A stretch of 7,799 nt of DNA from an uncultured Cellvibrio sp. (GCA_946482345.1 CAMLRJ010000145.1:1-7799), one strand, 5' to 3'; counted from the first letter of the stretch, positions 1 to 6,923 are shown. Numbers and translations are program-made. The notes: generated by a model not told the origin, from the sequence alone.

Positions 1-2
1 GT

Positions 3-401
3 GGCAGCGATTGGTTCAATAACACTGCCTACAACAACGGCGTGCAATTCGACATGCTGGCGAGTACGTGGGATGCGAGCGGTAATAGAACAGACGGCGT
101 AATTTTGACCGGCAGCAAAATGCACAAGCTGCGAAATAATATTGGCTTTCCAAATAAGAATCGAAACATGCAAGGTGTCGATTCCCGCTTCAATACCTGG
201 GATATCGCCATCACACCGCAAGGTAGTGATTTCCTGAGTGTGTCGGACACTGGTGCTTTTGGGCCGCGAAATGCCGATGGCAGTTTACCTGCATTAGATT
301 TCCTGAAATTACGTAACGGAAGCCAGATGATTGATAAAGGTACCAATGTAAGCCTGCCTTATTCCGGTAGTGCTCCGGATTTAGGTGCTTACGAAAAATA
401 A
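3..401 (+). CDS. Pectate lyase, family PL9, C-terminal fragment (5' end outside window)
   Basis: The frame is open from the left edge, so only the last 132 residues are visible and no start can be given. The fragment begins GSDWFNNTAYNNG and continues with short asparagine-rich turns (NNIGFPNKNRN, SRFNTWDIAI). It ends with a stretch I recognise from PL9 pectate lyases: GPRNADGSLPALDFLKL, then a segment with MIDKGT, then SAPDLGAYEK at the stop. PL9 enzymes are secreted right-handed beta-helix proteins that cleave de-esterified homogalacturonan by calcium-dependent beta-elimination. The catalytic and calcium-binding residues lie upstream of the window, so activity cannot be judged. No binding module follows the catalytic domain. 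The next gene on the strand is another pectinolytic lyase, which fits a pectin-use locus, but a terminator between them argues for separate transcripts. The family call rests on remembered motifs and could be confused with another beta-helix polysaccharide lyase. Confidence 0.82.
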   Translation, partial: GSDWFNNTAYNNGVQFDMLASTWDASGNRTDGVILTGSKMHKLRNNIGFPNKNRNMQGVDSRFNTWDIAITPQGSDFLSVSDTGAFGPRNADGSLPALDFLKLRNGSQMIDKGTNVSLPYSGSAPDLGAYEK

Positions 402-554
402 TAAAAAGTATTTTAAATTGTATTAGCTCACAACCTAACAGTGGTGGAGCTTTTTAAAATTCCATGGATGGAATTTTCTTTTTTTTGGTGATGTAGATTC
501 GGTCGGTATTTAAAAAAAATAAACATTGATTCCCAACACTACAGTGAGAATTTT
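402..554. other. Intergenic region between the PL9 and PL11 genes
   Basis: Apart from the terminator, this stretch must carry the promoter of the PL11 gene. I see no strong sigma-70 site. The best pairing, TTGGTG (485-490) and TATTTA (507-512) with a 16-nt spacer, is poor. An A-rich run at 511-522 lies just downstream. The ribosome site of the PL11 gene is probably GTGAGA (544-549), close before the ATG at 555. No operator palindrome is evident. Confidence 0.4.
456..486 (+). terminator. Intrinsic terminator after the PL9 gene
   Basis: The arms AAAATTCCA (456-464) and TGGAATTTT (469-477) form a perfect 9-bp stem with the 4-nt loop TGGA. The stem is followed by C and then eight T residues (479-486). 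It starts 55 nt after the PL9 stop codon. A weaker hairpin precedes it: AGCTCAC (425-431) pairs with GTGGAGCT (444-451), with one bulged G, and is followed by TTTT. The two may act in tandem. Confidence 0.8.
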
Positions 555-2846
555 ATGAAAAAAATCCTGTTACACAGAATGATGGGGTGGACGCTGTTAT
601 GCGCAGGAATGTTTGCTGCGCAGCATTCACTCGCACAAACCGCGACTTGCAAATATGTTGTGACTAACAGCTGGGGCAGTGGTGCAACAGCAAATATTGA
701 AATCACCAATACAGGTAATACTGTTATTAATGGCTGGAGTGTTAATTGGAGCTACCTTAATAATCGAATTGGCAGTAGTTGGAATGCAGCTTTAGCGGGC
801 AGCAATCCGTACACTGCAAGCAATTTAAGTTGGAATGCAAATATTCAGCCCGGCGGTACGGTTTCCTTTGGTTTGCAAGTGAATGCAAATGGTGCGATTG
901 AAACCCCGGTCATTAATGGCGCAATTTGTAAAAATTCGGGCTCTGTTTCTTCATCAAAATCATCGATTGCTGTTTCATCCCAATCAAAAAGCTCTTCCAG
1001 TTCGTTACGTTCAAGTTCGTCTGTGAGCTCTTCGCGTTCTTCAGCAATTTCGTCAAGCTCATCCAGGTCATCAAGTAAATCATCAAGTTCTGTAGCACAA
1101 GTGTCAGAAGAATGCGAAGGCGGTGCGATTGGTGGTCGTGTAGTGGAATGTTTGGGGCGTGGTGTTTTTGCCCAGCGTAAAGGTAACGACGCTTTTATTT
1201 CCTGGCGCTTGCTTGGTTATGATGATCCCAATACCGAGTTTAATTTATATCGCGAAGCGGGAGGGACTACGCAGTTAGTTTGTCGCCGCGGCCGTGCAGA
1301 ACCGACCTGGTGTTTGGATCGCGATGAAAGTACAGGCGCTAAATATTTTATACGCTCCATTGTGAATAATGTCGAAGGAGCAGCAAGTGCGAAAGCCACT
1401 TTGTTAGAGCAGCGTTATAAACGTATTCCTTTGCGTGCGGTGTCCGGTGGTGCTTTCGTGCATCTCGCATGGGTTGGAGATTTAACCGGTAGCGGTGAAT
1501 ACGATGTTGTTGTAAACCGTATTAGTGCACAAGCTCCGTTAGTTGATGCATATACTCAGGATGGTAAGTTTTTGTGGCGGCTTAATACAGGCCCGTTGGG
1601 TGTAGATCAAAACGGGATTGAAGGCGGCGCGACTACTATGAGCAATGGAATGTGGGATGGGCTCACCGTATTTGATTTTAACAGCGATGGTCGCGCAGAA
1701 ATTGCGGTTAAAACGGCCAACGGTTTTGTGTTCGGTGACGGAAAAACCTTGAGCCATTCAAATGATCAGGATCAATTTGTATCCATTGTTAATGGCGCAA
1801 CCGGTGCGGAAATTACGCGCTCGCCTTTACCGAATAACTATCGTTCCGATGGTCCATTGCAGTGCCAATTCGGTGCAGGTTATTTGGATGGCACCAACCC
1901 CAGTTTGGTCACAAAATGCAAGAACCGTATTGGTAATGGCGGATTTAACCTGGTGATCAGTACTTATGATTTTGATGGAGCAAAGTTGATGCAACGCTGG
2001 AAATATTTGCGCGGCAATGGCGCGGGCCCGGATTTCCATCAGTTACGCATTATTGATGTTAACCGCGATGGGAAAGATGAAGTGCTTGACGGCGGCTATG
2101 TACTGACTGGTGATGGAACCCTGTTATATGACCTGGGTTTACAAGGTGTGATTCATGGTGATCGTTTCCATATCACGGACATAGATCCGTCTCGTCCGGG
2201 CTTGGAAGGTTTTGGTATTCAGCAAGACAACCCTAACGGTTTGGAAACTTATTATTATGAAGCTGCAACCGGAAGAGTTTTACGGAAATACTCAGCACCG
2301 AACGGTGCCGTAGGCGGAGATATGGCACGCGGTACTGTTGCTGATTTATTTCCGACCGAACCGGGAATGGAATACTGGAGCTTTAATGGTTTGTATTCAG
2401 CCTCCGGAAAATTATTGGTAGCTGAAACCGATAAAAATGTTCCCTGGCCAAATTTTCAAATCCAGTGGGACGGGGATACCGGTGGAGAACTGTTGGATAA
2501 TAACCGTGTAGGCGATTGGAATTTAACGGCCAAAGCTCGCAACACTTATGTTTGGCGCGAAACCTTTGATGGTCTGGTTCAGGCTCGCGGAGCGCTACCT
2601 TTCTTTGGTGATATTTCCGGAGATTGGAGAGAAGAAGTTATCGTTGAAAGTACTGATAATTCAGAACTCCGGATATATAGCACTAACTATGAGACAGCTA
2701 CTCGTCTGTATTCATTAGCGCATAATCCGGCCTATCGAAACAGTTTGACTGTGCACGGCTACAAACAATCCCATCACGTGGATTATTTCCTCGGTTTTGG
2801 AATGTCTGCTCCTCCCGTTCCGGCAATCACTCCTGTTCGTCGTTAA
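555..2846 (+). CDS. Secreted rhamnogalacturonan lyase, CBM2 - poly-Ser linker - PL11
   Basis: The complete protein of 763 residues cleaves the rhamnogalacturonan I backbone of pectin by beta-elimination outside the cell. The start has a GTGAGA ribosome site and gives a good signal peptide: KK near the N-terminus, a hydrophobic core at about 10-22, and cleavage probably after A27 (SLA/QT). Residues 32-125 form a CBM2, bounded by C32 and C125 (likely a disulfide) with conserved aromatics W40, W61, W66, W76 and W93. Residues 128-180 are a serine-rich linker. From about 185 to the end is the PL11 module: an Fn3-like start (GRGVFAQRKGNDAFISW), then a beta-propeller region with calcium-loop-like segments DLTGSGEYD (309-317), DFNSDGRAE (374-382), DVNRDGKDE (501-509) and DISGDWREE (686-694). 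It resembles Bacillus YesW/YesX and the Cellvibrio Rgl11 enzymes. The domain order is intact and I see no frameshift. Endo versus exo action cannot be decided from sequence alone. Confidence 0.93.
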   Translation: MKKILLHRMMGWTLLCAGMFAAQHSLAQTATCKYVVTNSWGSGATANIEITNTGNTVINGWSVNWSYLNNRIGSSWNAALAGSNPYTASNLSWNANIQPGGTVSFGLQVNANGAIETPVINGAICKNSGSVSSSKSSIAVSSQSKSSSSSLRSSSSVSSSRSSAISSSSSRSSSKSSSSVAQVSEECEGGAIGGRVVECLGRGVFAQRKGNDAFISWRLLGYDDPNTEFNLYREAGGTTQLVCRRGRAEPTWCLDRDESTGAKYFIRSIVNNVEGAASAKATLLEQRYKRIPLRAVSGGAFVHLAWVGDLTGSGEYDVVVNRISAQAPLVDAYTQDGKFLWRLNTGPLGVDQNGIEGGATTMSNGMWDGLTVFDFNSDGRAEIAVKTANGFVFGDGKTLSHSNDQDQFVSIVNGATGAEITRSPLPNNYRSDGPLQCQFGAGYLDGTNPSLVTKCKNRIGNGGFNLVISTYDFDGAKLMQRWKYLRGNGAGPDFHQLRIIDVNRDGKDEVLDGGYVLTGDGTLLYDLGLQGVIHGDRFHITDIDPSRPGLEGFGIQQDNPNGLETYYYEAATGRVLRKYSAPNGAVGGDMARGTVADLFPTEPGMEYWSFNGLYSASGKLLVAETDKNVPWPNFQIQWDGDTGGELLDNNRVGDWNLTAKARNTYVWRETFDGLVQARGALPFFGDISGDWREEVIVESTDNSELRIYSTNYETATRLYSLAHNPAYRNSLTVHGYKQSHHVDYFLGFGMSAPPVPAITPVRR
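936..1094 (+). repeat. Serine-rich linker coding region within the PL11 gene
   Basis: This encodes residues 128-180 of the rhamnogalacturonan lyase, where 36 of 53 residues are Ser. Single Lys or Arg residues (134, 145, 152, 161, 171, 175) punctuate the serines and there are no acidic residues. Codons are mixed (TCA, TCT, TCG, AGT, AGC, TCC), so the DNA is not a simple microsatellite, although TCATCAAGT-like words recur. Such linkers join binding and catalytic modules in secreted Cellvibrio enzymes and are taken to be flexible and extended. Confidence 0.9.
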
Positions 2847-2854
2847 TAAATCAT

Positions 2855-2894
2855 TATTTGACTAGACCATGAAAAATCATGGTCTAGTCAAATA
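2855..2894. repeat. Perfect 18-bp palindrome with AAAA loop
   Basis: The left arm TATTTGACTAGACCATGA (2855-2872) is exactly complementary to the right arm at 2877-2894, separated by AAAA. It lies 8 nt after the PL11 stop codon, between convergent genes. No T-run follows the right arm on the + strand (TTCGAA follows), nor the left arm on the - strand. The stem ends in AAATA rather than a U-tract, so it is not a textbook intrinsic terminator. It may protect the 3' end of the PL11 mRNA, act as a structural terminator element, or bind a protein. Confidence 0.9.
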
Positions 2895-2914
2895 TTCGAA
2901 ATCGCTTACCGACA

Positions 2915-2947
2915 ATTTTCATCATTGCAAAATGCAATGATGAAAAT
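2915..2947. repeat. Perfect 15-bp palindrome with AAA loop
   Basis: The arms ATTTTCATCATTGCA (2915-2929) and TGCAATGATGAAAAT (2933-2947) are exact complements around AAA. It starts 20 nt after the first palindrome and has an unrelated sequence. The right arm ends in AAAAT on both strands, the opposite polarity to a terminator U-tract, so conventional intrinsic termination is unlikely in either direction. Confidence 0.9.
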
Positions 2948-2964
2948 AAAAAGCTTAGGCTTTT
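2948..2964. terminator. Possible weak bidirectional terminator
   Basis: AAAAGC (2949-2954) and GCTTTT (2959-2964) form a 6-bp stem with loop TTAG. Read on the - strand the stem ends GCTTTTT and runs on into ATTTTC, which suits termination of the HD-GYP transcript arriving from the right. On the + strand only four T residues follow. The stem has just two G-C pairs, so its strength is doubtful. Confidence 0.35.
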
Positions 2965-2969
2965 GAATG

Positions 2970-3007
2970 AAAAACCAGTTTATTAATTAAAAATTGATTA
3001 AATAAAC
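2970..3007 (-). terminator. AT-rich hairpin after the HD-GYP gene, possible terminator
   Basis: GTTTATT (2978-2984) and AATAAAC (3001-3007) form a 7-bp stem around an AT-rich loop that could pair further with a bulge. On the - strand the hairpin is followed shortly by five T residues (complement of 2970-2974). It lies about 46 nt beyond the HD-GYP stop codon. The low G+C content makes this a weak candidate. Confidence 0.3.
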
Positions 3008-3053
3008 CGAATCATTACAGTTCAAAAATATGATGAAACTCTTGTTAATGATT

Positions 3054-4274
3054 TCAACCTTCCGACCAAAGTAAATCCAGATTTTTAAATCCCCAATCTT
3101 CCGGTGATTCTCGGCCAATAATTTTGTCTTTACCCAATAATACGGATAAGTCGATGGTTTCCTGGATGATGGGTGACTTGGTTTTAATGGAATAAAATAT
3201 TTTAACTTTGGGTGTTAACAGTGATGTTGGATGTTGTTCGGTGACTACGCCCAATCTTCCCGATTCAAGACGAACCAATGAGCCGGTGGGATAAATGCCA
3301 ACGGTTTTTACAAATGCTTGAAATACAGTTTCGTCGAAATGTCCTTTGCTCCATTCGGCCATTTTGCGAATGGATTCAGCGGGAGACCAACCTTTTTTGT
3401 AAGGACGATTGGATGTAATTGCATCGTAAACATCGCAGACTGCACCCATTTTTGCGTAAAGACTGATGTGGTCGCCTTTTAATCCGTGTGGATAACCTGT
3501 GCCATCCACTTTTTCATGATGATGCAGCACAACATCCATCACCATTGCGCCTACCTGATTGCCTTCCAATAAAATTTGCGCGCCAATTTCAGGATGTGAT
3601 TTGACTGTCGAAAATTCTTCATCGGTTAATTTTCCCGGCTTGTTTAAAATTTTATCGGGAATACCTATTTTGCCAATATCATGCAACAAACCGGCAAGGC
3701 CCACATCGCGCACGGTCGCTTCCGGCAAATTTAATTGGCGAGCCAACGCAATCATCAGTGCACAAACAGCGACTGAATGCATGTAGGTGTATTCATCTGC
3801 ATTTTTAAGCCTTGCAAGGCTGATTAAGGCGTGAGCATTACGCATGACGGAGTTGGAAATTTCTTCAACCAATTCCTGCGCTGCGCCCACTTCTATGGCT
3901 TTGCCCAGGCGCGCGTCATTAAACATGGAGATAACAGCTGTTTTGGATTTGCTGCAGAGTTTGGCTGCCAGTTTGACCTCATCTTCCATTGCTGTTTTTT
4001 CAATTTTTTTAGCGGAGCCTGCTGCTTTTAATAGGAATTCTGTTTCCTGCTCGACTTCGTCTTTTAATTTTGCAATGCGATTTTCTTCAACATCGCTTCC
4101 CAAATCGGTATCGATCCACAATTCTTTGATGCCACTATCAATAATAGTGCGCAGATCATTTTCATCGGTGAGAAGAAATTTGGTTTTCCAGAAAGGGTGC
4201 TCCATCCATGATCCACAAAATTCACAGATAAACATTCCCAGCTTCATGTCTTTTACAGAGATTCTTTTTAACAT
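3054..4274 (-). CDS. Cyclic-di-GMP phosphodiesterase, DUF3391 + HD-GYP
   Basis: This 406-residue cytoplasmic protein should hydrolyse c-di-GMP, to pGpG or fully to GMP. Residues 1 to about 60 match the DUF3391 module that often precedes HD-GYP domains (MLKRISVKDMKLGMF start). Residues 65-100 are charged and probably helical. The HD-GYP domain covers about 150-330: H166 as likely first metal ligand, the HD pair H198-D199 in LLHDIGKIGIP, HHE at 252-254 and DGTGYP at 257-262, giving the complete HHExxDGxGYP signature. The end (PTGSLVRLESGRLGVV and after) is the small C-terminal region usual for this group. No membrane segment or receiver domain is seen. The start is supported by the DUF3391 N-terminus, but no good Shine-Dalgarno precedes it; an AGGT lies about 18 nt away. 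It follows the GGDEF/EAL gene on the same strand after 68 nt, so the two may be co-transcribed. Confidence 0.92.
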   Translation of the reverse strand: MLKRISVKDMKLGMFICEFCGSWMEHPFWKTKFLLTDENDLRTIIDSGIKELWIDTDLGSDVEENRIAKLKDEVEQETEFLLKAAGSAKKIEKTAMEDEVKLAAKLCSKSKTAVISMFNDARLGKAIEVGAAQELVEEISNSVMRNAHALISLARLKNADEYTYMHSVAVCALMIALARQLNLPEATVRDVGLAGLLHDIGKIGIPDKILNKPGKLTDEEFSTVKSHPEIGAQILLEGNQVGAMVMDVVLHHHEKVDGTGYPHGLKGDHISLYAKMGAVCDVYDAITSNRPYKKGWSPAESIRKMAEWSKGHFDETVFQAFVKTVGIYPTGSLVRLESGRLGVVTEQHPTSLLTPKVKIFYSIKTKSPIIQETIDLSVLLGKDKIIGRESPEDWGFKNLDLLWSEG

Positions 4275-4305
4275 CAGATGTGATTTATCGACCTAATTGT
4301 GCAAG

Positions 4306-4322
4306 TGGAATTCACTATTCCA
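4306..4322. repeat. Interrupted palindrome between the two c-di-GMP genes
   Basis: TGGAAT (4306-4311) and ATTCCA (4317-4322) are perfect 6-nt inverted arms around TCACT. No T-run follows on the - strand, so it is not an intrinsic terminator. It lies about 32 nt upstream of the HD-GYP start codon, where an operator or transcript structure is possible. Chance is also plausible at this length. Confidence 0.4.
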
Positions 4323-4342
4323 AAAGTATAGGTGTTATTTGT

Positions 4343-6787
4343 TCAGTGGTAGGGATATTGCGAAACAAATTCGGGAATTTGAGCGGCGGGCATAGGTTTT
4401 GCAAAGTGGAAACCCTGTCCGTCTTCACATCCACAAGCGATTAACAAATGCATTTCTTTTGCAGTTTCTATTCCCTCCGCAATAGTTTCCAACGAAAGTG
4501 CATCAGCCAATTGGATAATAGTGCTGATGATGGCCAGTGACCCTTTATCCGTTGCTATGGCACTGACAAAGCTGCGATCTATTTTTAATTGGTTAAGTGG
4601 AAAATTGCGCAAGTAAGCCAGCGAAGAATAACCTGTTCCGAAATCATCCAGCGCAATACGCACGCCCAGATTGCGTAATTCCTGCAAAATGGTTTTAGCG
4701 GTATTTTTATCCTGAATCAGCAGTGATTCGGTAATTTCCAGCTCCAGTCTTTCCGGTGCAATACGGCTTAATTCCAATGCGCGTTTCACAACAGGAACCA
4801 GACTGCCGTGACTGAATTGGGTTGCGGATACATTCACGGCAATTCGCCAGGGTTGCGGCCAGCTGGCGGCCAATTTGCAGGATTCAATCAGCATCCAGGC
4901 GCCCAGCGCAATAATCATATTGGATTCTTCTGCCAGCGGGATAAATTCCATTGGCGGGATCATGCCTTTTTCCGGATGATTCCAACGCATCAAAGCTTCG
5001 AAGCCAATAATTTGTTTTGTTTGTAAATGAATTTGTGGTTGTAAATAAATTGCAAATTGCGGCAGCTGCATGTCGGCAGCCCAATCAAAATTTCTATCAA
5101 CTTTATGTAACAGCATTCGCGTGTCCGGATTCTGCTCCAGCAATTGACGTATATCATTCAGCAGGCTCATGCGTTTTTGCGCAGCGGCCGCCATGCCGGA
5201 TTCATAAAAACGGAAAGTATTTTTGCCGGAAGTTTTGGCTGAATAAAGAGCCATGTCAGCGTGCTTCAATAAAGTATCGGAGGAGTCACAATGCAAGGGT
5301 GATATGGCTATGCCGACACTGCATCCCAATTGCAAACTGATACCTTCAATTTCAAACGGTGCACTGAAACAATCCAACAAACGTTGTGCAATAACATCGG
5401 CGCGTTTGGTGGCATCTTCTCCCCAGCTGATCAAGGCAAATTCATCACCGCTCAGGCGTGCCAGTAAATCCTGCTGTCGAATTTGTTGCTTGAGTCTTGA
5501 GGCAACCATTTGCAAAACTTTGTCACCAAATGCGTGACCCATGCCTTCGTTCAGCAATTTGAAATTATCAAGATTTAATAAAAGCAACACATAAAAAGCA
5601 TCAGCAGGATTACGTGATTCATCTTGCAAACCCAAACGCGTTTTGAACTGGTGACGATTGGCCAAACCGGTTAAGGAATCAACATTTGCCAGTCGATTCA
5701 TTTCGCGTGTGGATTCTTTGTCTTTGGTGATATCGGTTCCTACACCACGCCATCCGAGCAAATTACCCTGCGTATCCATTAAGGGTTTTGCGGTGAGTTG
5801 CCACCAGCGGGGTATGTTGTTGATGATCAGTGGAACGGATAAATGTCGGAAGGATTTATTCTGTGCGAAATGTTCTTTGAGTGCATCAATTGCCAAAGTT
5901 GATTCCAGTTGTGAATCACCTTCGTGAACGGAAAATAATTCCAGAAATGGAACATTGTGCAGTTGGTGTAAATCAAGGCCGAATAATTTTGCCAATTTTG
6001 CTGAGGGATTTTGTAAATAACCTTGTTGATTTAATTCCCACAAACAATCACTGGTATGGTTTTCAAAATCATGCAATAACAAACTGGTCAGCTGTTGTTG
6101 CCGGTTGCTGGCGGCTTCAGCCATTAATCGCCCGCCAAAATTTTTGGCTTGCACCAACACTGCAGCGCAAACGACATAAGCGTAGACGGCTATGAGTAAA
6201 ATTAATAATTTGAAATAAACAGGCTGGAAAATCAGTAAGGCCAAAATAGTTTCGGAGCCGATCAACAACACAAAACAAAATGCGGCTGCAGGGATGGTGG
6301 ATAAGGCAAAACTGCTCGCGCAGACCATGCCAATTAACACCAGCAGTATGATTTCAGTTTGATGGGGTGTGGCGTTACCCAGGGTTAATATCGGCAGCAG
6401 TCCCCACAAAAAACCAACAATTGCAGCATGACGCAAGGCTTTTTTGAGCGCACGCGGGGATGACGTGACAGGCGCTTTTCCCTTACGTTGACTGAACCAT
6501 CCACGCAAACCTGCGGCCATTAACGCAACAATCACGAAACCCCACAGATAGAGCCAGGGGTTGGGCGTCTCGTAAAACAAATAGAGGATAACCAGAATGT
6601 TGATGAGGTTGGCACCAATGCTCAATGGCGCCAGAGAAATCACAGCATGAATTTGCTCCGCTCGAAAATAACCCGCAGTGGTCTCATCAGCAGAATACAG
6701 CGAAAACCATCGCGATACTTTTTCACGAATAGAGCCAAAAAGCCCGGGTATAGGGCCTGTTGGTTTCAATGGGAGCTGTGGTTGCAT
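4343..6787 (-). CDS. Membrane-bound PAS-GGDEF-EAL c-di-GMP signalling protein
   Basis: The 814-residue inner-membrane protein has about six hydrophobic helices (near 48-71, 79-96, 119-138, 144-164, 166-188, 190-212), leaving both ends in the cytoplasm. A PAS-like domain follows at about 245-355, ending GWRGVGTDIT. The GGDEF domain (about 368-530) carries SGDEF at 446-450 in place of GGDEF and N405 in NLDNFK, where active cyclases have the first metal-binding Asp. Its product-binding I-site is kept as R437QQD440. The EAL domain (about 575-805) has E597-A-L, N652, E684 and E687 in EITE, D714-D715 in DDFGTG, K735, E771 in AEGIE and QGF, so it looks active as a phosphodiesterase making pGpG. I infer net c-di-GMP breakdown, with GGDEF as a possible regulatory domain. 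The signal sensed is unknown. An in-frame TAA directly before the ATG rules out a longer N-terminus; the unusual ribosome site is listed separately. bamE lies upstream on the same strand. Confidence 0.92.
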   Translation of the reverse strand: MQPQLPLKPTGPIPGLFGSIREKVSRWFSLYSADETTAGYFRAEQIHAVISLAPLSIGANLINILVILYLFYETPNPWLYLWGFVIVALMAAGLRGWFSQRKGKAPVTSSPRALKKALRHAAIVGFLWGLLPILTLGNATPHQTEIILLVLIGMVCASSFALSTIPAAAFCFVLLIGSETILALLIFQPVYFKLLILLIAVYAYVVCAAVLVQAKNFGGRLMAEAASNRQQQLTSLLLHDFENHTSDCLWELNQQGYLQNPSAKLAKLFGLDLHQLHNVPFLELFSVHEGDSQLESTLAIDALKEHFAQNKSFRHLSVPLIINNIPRWWQLTAKPLMDTQGNLLGWRGVGTDITKDKESTREMNRLANVDSLTGLANRHQFKTRLGLQDESRNPADAFYVLLLLNLDNFKLLNEGMGHAFGDKVLQMVASRLKQQIRQQDLLARLSGDEFALISWGEDATKRADVIAQRLLDCFSAPFEIEGISLQLGCSVGIAISPLHCDSSDTLLKHADMALYSAKTSGKNTFRFYESGMAAAAQKRMSLLNDIRQLLEQNPDTRMLLHKVDRNFDWAADMQLPQFAIYLQPQIHLQTKQIIGFEALMRWNHPEKGMIPPMEFIPLAEESNMIIALGAWMLIESCKLAASWPQPWRIAVNVSATQFSHGSLVPVVKRALELSRIAPERLELEITESLLIQDKNTAKTILQELRNLGVRIALDDFGTGYSSLAYLRNFPLNQLKIDRSFVSAIATDKGSLAIISTIIQLADALSLETIAEGIETAKEMHLLIACGCEDGQGFHFAKPMPAAQIPEFVSQYPYH

Positions 6788-6815
6788 TTAACGCCGGCAA
6801 CAACCGGCTACCTCC
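6785..6815 (-). promoter_or_regulatory. Distant Shine-Dalgarno joined to start codon by a hairpin
   Basis: On the - strand, GGAGGT (6815-6810) is a near-perfect Shine-Dalgarno but lies 22 nt before the ATG at 6787-6785. The intervening sequence contains GCCGG-TTGTTG-CCGGC (6808-6793), a perfect five-pair G-C stem with a 6-nt loop. If this folds, the effective spacing falls from 22 to 6 nt, which is optimal. No closer Shine-Dalgarno is present. Confidence 0.6.
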
Positions 6816-6861
6816 AAATCTACAGGTTATGTATGCCACTGATTTCGGGATCTTGTTCCTC

Positions 6862-6901
6862 AAAAAAAGTGATCAATTTAACCTTTAGACTAGTTGACAC
6901 T
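6862..6901 (-). terminator. Possible weak terminator after bamE
   Basis: On the - strand, AGTGTCAA (6901-6894) can pair with TTGATCACT (6876-6868) with one bulged T and a 17-nt loop. It is followed at once by a run of T residues (complement of 6862-6868). It begins 23 nt after the bamE stop codon, the expected place. The long loop and few G-C pairs make it weak, so some transcription may continue into the GGDEF/EAL gene. I see no convincing sigma-70 promoter for that gene between here and its start. Confidence 0.35.
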
Positions 6902-6923
6902 GAATGCTAGTCAAGCACAGCCA

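Noticed and set aside
913..1098. Minus-strand ORF of 61 codons opposite the Ser linker
   Set aside because: It is the reverse reading of the serine-rich linker in the PL11 gene; it has no recognisable domain and lies wholly inside a clear gene.
2855..2947. CRISPR-like or insertion-sequence ends
   Set aside because: There are only two palindromes with different sequences, no regular spacers, no transposase and no flanking direct repeats.
3844..4296. Plus-strand ORF of 150 codons opposite the HD-GYP gene
   Set aside because: It is antisense to a well-supported conserved gene, is rich in Ser and Phe from reverse reading, and has no domain.
4275..4342. Sigma-54 promoter for the HD-GYP gene
   Set aside because: A TTGCA is present on the - strand but no GG lies at the required distance upstream of it.
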